Part shown: piece by piece, positions 1 to 5,459 of the stretch
Layout: every line of letters begins with the position of its first letter
How positions within the stretch are numbered: the stretch's first letter is position 1
Assembly (NCBI GenBank): GCA_963553325.1
Contig: CAUVOF010000126.1
Span: 1-5,459 of the forward strand
Reading direction: 5' to 3'
Source of the DNA: Cardiobacterium sp963553325
GTDB lineage: Bacteria > Pseudomonadota > Gammaproteobacteria > Cardiobacteriales > Cardiobacteriaceae
Length of the DNA stretch: 5,459 nucleotides
Notes under the pieces: model-generated
What the model was told of the DNA's origin: nothing
Databases searched by the model: none
What the model saw: the letters and a program-made list of their open reading frames with translations, nothing else
Program-made: the position numbers and the translations under genes

Positions 1-20
1 GCCAAGCGCTGATGACGCGG

Positions 21-59
21 CATCAATGAAAAACGCCCCTGCGGGGGCGTTTTTTGATG
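21..59. terminator. Strong intrinsic terminator, probably bidirectional
   Basis: The stem is CGCCCC (34-39) with GGGGCG (44-49) around a TGCG loop, flanked by an A run (29-33) and a T run (50-55). Either strand could therefore be terminated. An outer CATCAA/TTGATG pair (21-26 and 54-59) extends the palindrome. No gene is visible to the left. The first twelve bases read Ala-Lys-Arg-stop on the plus strand, which would suit the 3' end of a plus-strand gene ending just before the hairpin, but that is too short to identify. Confidence 0.85.
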
Positions 60-96
60 GGAAATTGGCGTCTCTAAAATAAAAGCATCCGTCACC

Positions 97-258
97 AGCC
101 GTAGAGCGGGTTTTAGCCCGTCGCAGTAATACTATAGTTAAACATCTAAAAAATCGTAACGGTATTACGCCGCCTTGCCGTACTACCTGCGTCGGCTCGC
201 CTTATTACGCTTTTTTATCTATTCAACTCTAATGACAGGATAAAAACCCGTTCTAGGC
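97..258. repeat. MITE-like element bounded by imperfect terminal inverted repeats
   Basis: The left end TAGAGCGGGTTTT (102-114) is matched by the reverse complement of 243-255, TAGAACGGGTTTT, at 12 of 13 positions. Allowing one gap, the match continues outward through GCC on both sides (98-100 and 256-258). The enclosed DNA holds an 8-bp palindrome ACTATAGT (131-138), a hairpin CGTAA/TTACG (155-159 and 165-169) and a direct repeat TATTACGC (163-170 and 203-210). No ORF is credible inside. The size and foldback structure suit a miniature inverted-repeat element. No clear target-site duplication is visible, so the identification is inference. Confidence 0.5.
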
Positions 259-261
259 AAG

Positions 262-420
262 TTCAGCATTTATGCCGCTTGGCGGGACCAGTATTTACGC
301 AGTTTGGCACGAAATCCCTTCATCCTGCTTGCGGGAGAACGACGGAAGGGAGGAGATAACCCCAGTATTTATCCCGCTTGGTGTCGTTCTTGCCAAGAAT
401 ACAAGCGGCATTTTTCTGAG
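262..420. repeat. Second inverted-repeat-bounded element with internal repeats
   Basis: ATGCCGCTTG (272-281) is repeated in inverse as CAAGCGGCAT (402-411), and TCAG (263-266) pairs with CTGA (416-419) outside it, giving an interrupted terminal inverted repeat. Inside are a 7-bp stem TCCCTTC/GAAGGGA (315-321 and 345-351) and a near-perfect palindrome TTCTTGcCAAGAA (387-399). It starts only a few bases after the element at 97-258 and is nearly the same length. It could be a second MITE-like unit or a structured untranslated RNA. No coding sequence is apparent. Confidence 0.4.
265..383 (+). repeat. Three imperfect copies of a 20-bp direct repeat
   Basis: The copies lie at 265-284, 290-309 and 364-383, and all fit the pattern AGYATTTAYSCMGYTTGGYR. 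Spacing is irregular (5 and 54 bp between copies), so this is not a CRISPR array. The repeats sit inside the inverted-repeat-bounded segment and may reflect its internal duplication history, or binding sites for an unknown protein. Confidence 0.45.
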
Positions 421-571
421 TTGCTGCCAATACTAAAAGACTTGCGTCTGCTTAATGAATAAAGGTCGCTTTTACCCATTTTGATATCAGTATATAAGTT
501 TTTCAGATAGCGAGATAAATAAGGGTTTGGATAAATTTTGTGATTTTCTGAGAAGTTTCCATATTTTCAAT
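420..571. other. AT-rich intergenic DNA, no recognisable feature
   Basis: This stretch joins the repeat elements to the 3' end of the membrane-protein gene. I found no convincing ORF, no strong terminator hairpin and no RNA gene. A TTTACC...TATAAG pair at about 472-498 on the plus strand loosely resembles a promoter but has no supported gene downstream. Confidence 0.5.
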
Positions 572-1036
572 TTATTTACAGATAGTATTAATGGCATTTC
601 TAATTATCTTTGTGGGCATATCAAAAGTTAGAATCCTTATAATAGTTATTATGATAAATAAAGTATCCATAAAATCAACAAAACCAGATAAGCCGAAAAA
701 ATCGGATATTGGATGTGATCGTGGTAGTAACAGTAAAGGAATGGCCATTAATGATAGAACGCCTGCTTCTATACTATTAGATACAATGGATGTCCTTTGG
801 ATGATTCTTTCTCTTTCTATTTCATCAGGTAATACATCTTGCAGCTTGATGAAATAACGGAAGAGTCGAACAGTAGCTATTTTTAGTAGCCCAAAATACG
901 ATAATGGAAGGATAAAAATAACCAAGATGCCATAGCTGAAAGATAAGTATTGTGCACAGTTATAAGCCATAAATACTAAAAAGATGATGGCACAATGACA
1001 AATAGCGTAGTAAATGGATAATCGACATAGTGTCAT
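572..1036 (-). CDS. Small multi-pass membrane protein of unknown function
   Basis: A complete 154-residue ORF (ATG to TAA). I do not recognise its family. The protein is strongly hydrophobic, with four likely membrane helices at about residues 8-27, 33-53, 89-104 and 117-137. A charged loop (about 66-82, containing DEIERER) lies between helices 2 and 3, and a basic tail follows helix 4. That regular alternation supports real coding on this strand over the overlapping 88-codon plus-strand ORF. Base composition is far more AT-rich than metK or the helicase locus, which suggests acquisition by transfer. The ATG lies only about 10 bp after the T-run of the metK terminator, and the region before it (TTTTGGAATTGCC) has only a weak Shine-Dalgarno sequence. 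Expression may depend on metK readthrough or on an unseen promoter. No signal peptide cleavage site is obvious. Confidence 0.6.
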   Translation of the reverse strand: MTLCRLSIYYAICHCAIIFLVFMAYNCAQYLSFSYGILVIFILPLSYFGLLKIATVRLFRYFIKLQDVLPDEIERERIIQRTSIVSNSIEAGVLSLMAIPLLLLPRSHPISDFFGLSGFVDFMDTLFIIITIIRILTFDMPTKIIRNAINTICK

Positions 1037-1046
1037 GGCAATTCCA

Positions 1047-1080
1047 AAATAAAAACGCCCGTCATTAGGGATGGCAGGCG
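1047..1080 (-). terminator. metK intrinsic terminator
   Basis: On the minus strand, 23 bases past the metK stop, CGCCTG (1075-1080) pairs with CGGGCG (1056-1061). An inner CAT/ATG pair encloses a CCCTA loop, and the stem is followed at once by TTTTTATTTT. This is a standard Rho-independent terminator oriented for metK. Confidence 0.85.
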
Positions 1081-1102
1081 CTTTGTGTTAGCAGGGTTTC
1101 TC

Positions 1103-2248
<1,146 letters not shown>

Positions 2249-2254
2249 GCCGTT

Positions 2255-2259
2255 CTCCT
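2255..2259 (-). promoter_or_regulatory. metK ribosome binding site
   Basis: On the minus strand, AGGAG lies six bases (AACGGC) before the metK ATG. This is near-ideal Shine-Dalgarno spacing and confirms the start codon. Confidence 0.85.
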
Positions 2260-2314
2260 AGGTGAAAAGAGTGAATGAAATACCGCTGCTCAACCCTCTG
2301 CGGCGGACGGCGTT

Positions 2315-2348
2315 ATCGTACCAAAATTAGCCGATATCGTCGTTTCAA
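2315..2348 (-). promoter_or_regulatory. Probable metK promoter with extended -10
   Basis: On the minus strand, TGGTACGAT (2315-2323) fits an extended -10 (TGn followed by TACGAT). TTGAAA (2343-2348) resembles a -35 box but sits 22 bp from that -10, too far for the ideal spacing, so the extended -10 would have to carry most of the recognition. Transcription would start near 2308, leaving a leader of about 60 nt. I see no SAM riboswitch fold and no MetJ-type AGACGTCT box. Confidence 0.4.
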
Positions 2349-2375
2349 ATAGGAATCGGGGGCGAGTTGATACCT

Positions 2376-2424
2376 GATCGATCCTGCGCCATTCATGCAT
2401 GGATTACTGCTGTTCATGAGCATG
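2376..2424. repeat. Cluster of short palindromes between the DprA-like gene and metK
   Basis: GATCGATC (2376-2383) and CATGCATG (2394-2401) are perfect 8-bp palindromes, and further CATG sites follow at 2415-2418 and 2421-2424. They lie upstream of the proposed metK promoter. They could be operator-like sites, or chance. No T-run follows, so they do not form an intrinsic terminator for the upstream gene. Confidence 0.25.
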
Positions 2425-2451
2425 ACTACGATAGCTCGGGAAATGTGGCGA

Positions 2452-3774
2452 CTACGCATTTTTTGTCAGGAGCAGGTCCGGTTCGGTAAAGCGGTAACGG
2501 ACAGGGCGTTCTTTGCGTTCGAGGATGTTGTCGGCGACGGCGCGTTTCAGCCAGTCCAGAAGTTGTACCCTGCGTATGCCGAGGCTTTTGAGTTGGGCAA
2601 GTAAGGCAGTGTGGCCAAATTCGGCGTCTTTCGGCAGGGCAGCAAGGAAGGTTTGGTAGAGGTCGGGCAGGGTAAAGGTGGTGATGAGTTCCGGCGTGGC
2701 TTTTTTGTTGCGGCGGCGGGGCTTTTTTTCTGTTTTTTCTGCGGCGGGCGGTGTGCCAGGCAGTTCGGTTTGTGTGGAAACGGCGTCCGCTGCGGTTTCG
2801 GCAGCAGCGGCGGATGCGGCGTTGTCTGGCGGGCTTTCTATTGGCAGGCTGCTTTGGCTGCTGGCAGTGGTGGCAAGCAGGGCGCTGATGTTGCCGTCTG
2901 CGGGCAGCCAGTGGCCGCCCTGGGCGACGAGGGCGGCGTTTGCAGCGGCGGGGTCGTCGCTGGGTTTGACCCAGAGCGGCACCCAGTGGTGTTTGAGGTT
3001 TTCGCCTGCGCCGCTGATGGTGCCGCCTTTTTGTCCGGCGTGGATGACGGCTGCTGCGTCGCTCATGGTGTAGATGTAGCGGTTGCGCGCCATCGCGTTG
3101 CCGCTGTTGAAGGCGGCTTCGGGGTGGCAGGTGGTGAGGAGTAGCAACTGTCCCGCTTGCAGGGCGGTGCGCCATTTGCGGCTGGTACTGGCACGCAGCA
3201 GGTTGTCGGGAAGGATGCCGACGCTGTATCCGCCCGCATCGAGTGCGGCGCACATGGCGGCTTCGTCCACGCCGCGCGCTCCGCCGGAGTTGATGGTGAT
3301 GTGTGCCTGGGCGGCGCGTCTGGCAAGGTCGGCGGTGGCTTTGATGTCGGCAGGGTTGGCATTGCGCGAGCCAACAACGGCCAGTGCCTGCGGCGGGTTG
3401 GCGAGCGTCAGGTTGCCGATAGCGTGGAAGAAGGGCGGCGCGCTGGCACCGAGGTGTTTTTTCAGGCGTTGCGGGTAGGCTGTATCGGCGCGGGTGAGGA
3501 TGCAAAGGCCAGCCCGCTGCCATTTTTCCAGGGCAATGGCGAGGCCGCTGCCGCGTTGTAGCAGTTTTTCGAGGCGGTCGATGCTGACGGTTTTGTCCGC
3601 CCAGCCGTCGAGCAGGTCGCGCAAGGCGTGTTGCAGCAGGTCGGCCGGGGTGTGCTGGTGGCGGTGCAGGTGGGCGGCGAGGCGGCCCCACTCTGCCGGA
3701 CTGAGCGGTTTTGTCGCATCGTGTTTGTCGAGGTGGGCGGTGAGCAGCAGGATGGCCTGGGTGGTGGGGTTCAT
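2452..3774 (-). CDS. DprA-like Rossmann-fold protein, RqlI/PsyrA-type partner of a RecQ-PRTase helicase
   Basis: A complete 440-residue protein. A helical N-terminal part (about 1-125) is followed by a DprA/Smf-like nucleotide-binding fold (about 126-300). Visible motifs are AVVGSRN (132-138), SGGARGVD (163-170, matching the DprA signature SGGARGxD), GNAMARNRYI (225-234) and GGTISGA (250-256). A low-complexity Ala/Ser/Pro linker (about 300-345) and a basic patch KKPRRRNKK (350-358) lead to a small C-terminal domain (about 367-432) resembling the winged helix of DprA. Classical DprA loads RecA on incoming DNA during transformation. However, the position two bases after a RecQ-PRTase gene points to the RqlI/PsyrA group, in which the DprA-like protein restrains the toxic helicase and the pair resists phage. 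No clear Shine-Dalgarno precedes the ATG, so translation is probably coupled to the helicase gene. No terminator is evident after the stop. The reading frame is intact, unlike its partner. Confidence 0.85.
   Translation of the reverse strand: MNPTTQAILLLTAHLDKHDATKPLSPAEWGRLAAHLHRHQHTPADLLQHALRDLLDGWADKTVSIDRLEKLLQRGSGLAIALEKWQRAGLCILTRADTAYPQRLKKHLGASAPPFFHAIGNLTLANPPQALAVVGSRNANPADIKATADLARRAAQAHITINSGGARGVDEAAMCAALDAGGYSVGILPDNLLRASTSRKWRTALQAGQLLLLTTCHPEAAFNSGNAMARNRYIYTMSDAAAVIHAGQKGGTISGAGENLKHHWVPLWVKPSDDPAAANAALVAQGGHWLPADGNISALLATTASSQSSLPIESPPDNAASAAAAETAADAVSTQTELPGTPPAAEKTEKKPRRRNKKATPELITTFTLPDLYQTFLAALPKDAEFGHTALLAQLKSLGIRRVQLLDWLKRAVADNILERKERPVRYRFTEPDLLLTKNA
2722..2728 (-). 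other. Candidate -1 frameshift slippery heptamer A_AAA_AAG
   Basis: On the minus strand, codons 349-351 of the DprA-like gene (GAA AAA AAG) place the heptamer A AAA AAG exactly in the zero frame. GC-rich CCCCGCCGCCGC follows directly. This is the slippery sequence used in E. coli dnaX. A -1 shift here would replace the C-terminal winged-helix-like domain with a Pro/Arg-rich tail ending at 2426. No downstream pseudoknot was verified. Lysine-rich linkers produce such heptamers by chance, so function is speculative. Confidence 0.25.
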
Positions 3775-3776
3775 GG

Positions 3777-5459
3777 TCAGTCTTTGTTGGCGGAGGTGGC
3801 GAGGGCGGCAGGATAGACGACACCGCTGCCTGCCTGGCGCAGCAGGGCGGCGGCGATGGTGAATGTCCAGCCAGAATCGGTGATGTCGTCAATGAGCAGT
3901 ACCGGGGTGTGCGGAATGCCGGCGGCAACGGTAAAGACGCCGTCAAGGTTGGCGCATTGGTGGTAGCTGTTGTTTTGTTCTTTTTGCGGCGGGTTGTCGC
4001 GCACTTTGTGCAGGGCGTCAATGTAGGGGAGATTCAGGCGGGCGGCGAGGCGGCGGGCGAAGTCGGGGACGAGTGCGGGGTGGCGCAGGGAGGGGATGGC
4101 GCAAACCCACTGCGGCGCAGGGTCGGGACGCCAGCGTTTGTTAATCATGTCTGCCATCGCCGCGACCAGTTCGTCGCTGAAATGGCCGCCGTGTTTGCCT
4201 GCTGCAATCAATCGCCCCCAGGCACCGTTGTTCCAGCGGGCAAGGATGCGCCCTTCCTGGGCGGCAAGCTCTTTGAGGTAGGGCGGGAAACGGTATTGTT
4301 GCAAGGGGTTGCCGCTGATTTGCCGGCGCGGTTTGATGGGGAGGGTCAGGTTGCGCAGGTAGTTAGTTGCTTGTGCAACCAAAGCCGGATCAAGTTGTAC
4401 CGTCAGTGGCGGTTTGCCGAGGCAGTTGTCGCATTTGCCGCAGGGGGCTTCGGGTTTGTCGTCCAGCGCGCTGCGCAGGAAATTCATGCGGCAGTCCGTG
4501 CTGTGCAGGTAGTCCTGCATCTGCGCCCATTCTTGTTCGCGCTGTGCGGTGAGGCGGGCGATGCGCGCGTGATCCATGTGGTAAGGGGTGGCCGTGCGTC
4601 GCCACTGACCGCCGACTTTGATAACCGGCGCGGGATTTTCGACGCCAAGCAGTTTCAGGACTTTTTCGATTTGCCCCCGGCGCAGGTTGCAACACGCTTC
4701 GATTTCGCGCAGGTTGAGGCCGTCGCTTTGTTCCAGGGCACTCAGGATTTCGCGGACGTGCTGTTCCGGCGGGAAGGCGCTGCGGCGGAAATATGCGTGG
4801 ATTTCGCTGTCTTCCGTGCCGGACATCAGGACGCCCGCCGCCTGCGCGATGCCGCGTCCGGCCCGGCCCACTTGTTGGTAATAGGCGATTACCGAGCCGG
4901 GCATCTGGTAATGGCAGATGAAGCTGAGGTCGGGCTGGTCATACCCCATGCCGAGGGCGCTGGTGGCGACGAGTGCCTGTAATTCGTGGTGGTAGAGCTG
5001 GCTTTCCAGCTGTTCGCGGCGGGCGTTGCTATCGGCAGAGCCGCTGTTGTCCATCGTGCCGTAGTAGGCTTCGGCGCGGATGCCGTTTTGCTGTAACCAG
5101 GTGGCGACGTATTCGCTGTCGTTCACGGTCAGGGTGTAGATGATGGCGGGATGGTGCAGCTTCGGCAGCATTTGCGCCAGCCAGGCAAGGCGCGCCGCCT
5201 GATCGGGCAGGTGCAGGGTTTGCAGGTAGAGGTTCTCGCGTACCAGTGGGCCGCGTTGGATTTCGATATCGCCAATTTGTGCGCGGATATTGCCAATGCG
5301 GCGGTAATCGGGACGGAAATCGTGCCCCCAGTCGGAGATGCAGTGGGCTTCATCAATGACCAGCATGGCGATGTGGCTTATGATTGGGTTTAATACCCTG
5401 TCAACTTCGTACACGACAAAAAAACAAAACCCGCTGAAAAACATAGCAAAGTGTAAGTT
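3777..5459 (-). CDS. RecQ-family helicase with C-terminal phosphoribosyltransferase domain (RqlH/PsyrT-type), N-terminally truncated and probably inactive
   Basis: The reading frame stays open to the window edge. The first ATG gives 555 residues (5444 to 3777), numbered here. Visible parts are motif II DEAH (31-34), helicase domain 2 with IIYTLT (101-106), ATSALGMGYDQPDL (160-173) and the arginine-finger motif QQVGRAGR (190-197), RecQ zinc cysteines C318, C335, C338 and C341, and a ComF-like PRTase domain with the PRPP-binding motif VLLIDDITDSGWT (515-527). Relatives are roughly 700 residues. Here the Walker A/GKS region is absent, and residues 1-20 resemble no RecQ and use AT-rich codons. 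Between DYRRI (46-50) and IRAQIGDI (53-60) about 25 residues carrying motif III (TTATA-like) appear to be missing. Relatives are 3'-5' DNA helicases that are toxic unless restrained by the DprA-like partner encoded next door. Without Walker A it should not hydrolyse ATP. Insertion, rearrangement or a contig end could explain the lost 5' part. Confidence 0.8.
   Translation of the reverse strand, partial: NLHFAMFFSGFCFFVVYEVDRVLNPIISHIAMLVIDEAHCISDWGHDFRPDYRRIGNIRAQIGDIEIQRGPLVRENLYLQTLHLPDQAARLAWLAQMLPKLHHPAIIYTLTVNDSEYVATWLQQNGIRAEAYYGTMDNSGSADSNARREQLESQLYHHELQALVATSALGMGYDQPDLSFICHYQMPGSVIAYYQQVGRAGRGIAQAAGVLMSGTEDSEIHAYFRRSAFPPEQHVREILSALEQSDGLNLREIEACCNLRRGQIEKVLKLLGVENPAPVIKVGGQWRRTATPYHMDHARIARLTAQREQEWAQMQDYLHSTDCRMNFLRSALDDKPEAPCGKCDNCLGKPPLTVQLDPALVAQATNYLRNLTLPIKPRRQISGNPLQQYRFPPYLKELAAQEGRILARWNNGAWGRLIAAGKHGGHFSDELVAAMADMINKRWRPDPAPQWVCAIPSLRHPALVPDFARRLAARLNLPYIDALHKVRDNPPQKEQNNSYHQCANLDGVFTVAAGIPHTPVLLIDDITDSGWTFTIAAALLRQAGSGVVYPAALATSANKD
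5265..5297 (-). repeat. 12-bp imperfect direct repeat at the motif III gap of the helicase
   Basis: GATATCGCCAAT (5265-5276) and GATATTGCCAAT (5286-5297) differ at one base, given as plus strand. They encode IGDI and IGNI, either side of RAQ. In relatives the first IG(N/D)I-like segment is not expected. Instead about 25 more residues including motif III intervene after DYRR(I/L). The repeat may be the scar of an in-frame recombination or slippage deletion. Confidence 0.4.
5395..5459. other. AT-rich sequence replacing the helicase 5' end (possible insertion or rearrangement junction)
   Basis: Bases 5401-5459 contain 21 G+C of 59, against a clearly GC-rich helicase body, with A runs at 5418-5424 and 5437-5441. 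The minus-strand translation (FFSGFCFFVVYE) has no resemblance to the RecQ region before motif II, where relatives have a SPERL-type segment. Just left of it, GGGTTTAATACCC (5386-5398 region) forms a small imperfect palindrome that could be an element end. No transposase fragment is recognisable, so the source is unknown. Confidence 0.4.

Noticed and set aside
189..216. Plus-strand intrinsic terminator (GCGT...ACGC followed by TTTTTT)
   Set aside because: The stem is only four base pairs with a long, poorly paired loop, and no gene lies upstream. It is better explained as part of the inverted-repeat element.
265..383. CRISPR array from the three 20-bp repeats
   Set aside because: The copies are imperfect, the spacing is 5 and 54 bp, and no cas genes are present.
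401..410. ACAAGCGGC as a Pasteurellaceae-type DNA uptake sequence
   Set aside because: It differs from ACAAGCGGT at the last core base, occurs in an inverted-repeat structure that explains it, and is not repeated through the genes.
591..857. 88-codon plus-strand ORF in the AT-rich region
   Set aside because: It is opposite the membrane protein, lacks a good ribosome binding site, and its protein has no domain-like pattern. The minus frame has regular membrane helices.
2249..2340. SAM or SAH riboswitch, or MetJ operator, ahead of metK
   Set aside because: The leader is about 60 nt with only a 4-5 bp CCGC/GCGG stem. No conserved riboswitch core and no AGACGTCT-like boxes are present.
2426..4021. 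531-codon minus-strand frame overlapping the DprA-like gene
   Set aside because: Its Pro/Arg/His/Thr-rich composition is typical of an out-of-frame reading of GC-rich DNA. The other frame carries clear DprA motifs.
3909..4982. 357-codon plus-strand frame
   Set aside because: It lies opposite the helicase zinc-binding and PRTase-linker regions, which are recognisable on the minus strand. No start signal or family features were seen.

Overview
The window reads as a chromosomal segment from a gammaproteobacterium with fairly GC-rich coding DNA. The main evidence is the MetK protein, which is close to the enterobacterial type in length and motifs. A Cardiobacteriaceae-like oral or commensal host is a guess that the sequence alone cannot settle. 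All recognisable genes lie on the minus strand, so the biological order runs from the right edge to the left.

Right part (2452-5459): a tight two-gene unit. Upstream is a RecQ-family helicase with a C-terminal phosphoribosyltransferase (PRTase) domain. Two bases after its stop comes a DprA-like Rossmann-fold protein. This pair matches the RqlH/RqlI locus of extraintestinal E. coli and the PsyrT/PsyrA toxin-antitoxin/anti-phage system. The helicase looks damaged. Its Walker A part is absent from the window, recognisable homology fades into AT-rich sequence near 5380-5400, and the helicase motif III region seems to be deleted in frame near 5286-5297. The DprA-like partner is intact.

Middle (1047-2451): a 203-bp intergenic stretch with a probable metK promoter (extended -10) and a strong ribosome binding site, then complete metK (S-adenosylmethionine synthetase), then a convincing intrinsic terminator.

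Left part (1-1046): an AT-rich, accessory-looking region. It holds an unidentified small four-helix membrane protein (572-1036), about 150 bp with nothing recognisable (420-571), and two adjacent elements of about 160 bp, each bounded by inverted repeats (97-258 and 262-420), that look like MITEs or intergenic repeats. A bidirectional-looking hairpin terminator (21-59) probably ends a gene lying to the left of the window.

Overall this is a housekeeping gene (metK) flanked by accessory DNA: a decayed phage-defence/toxin-antitoxin pair upstream and a repeat-rich AT island downstream.
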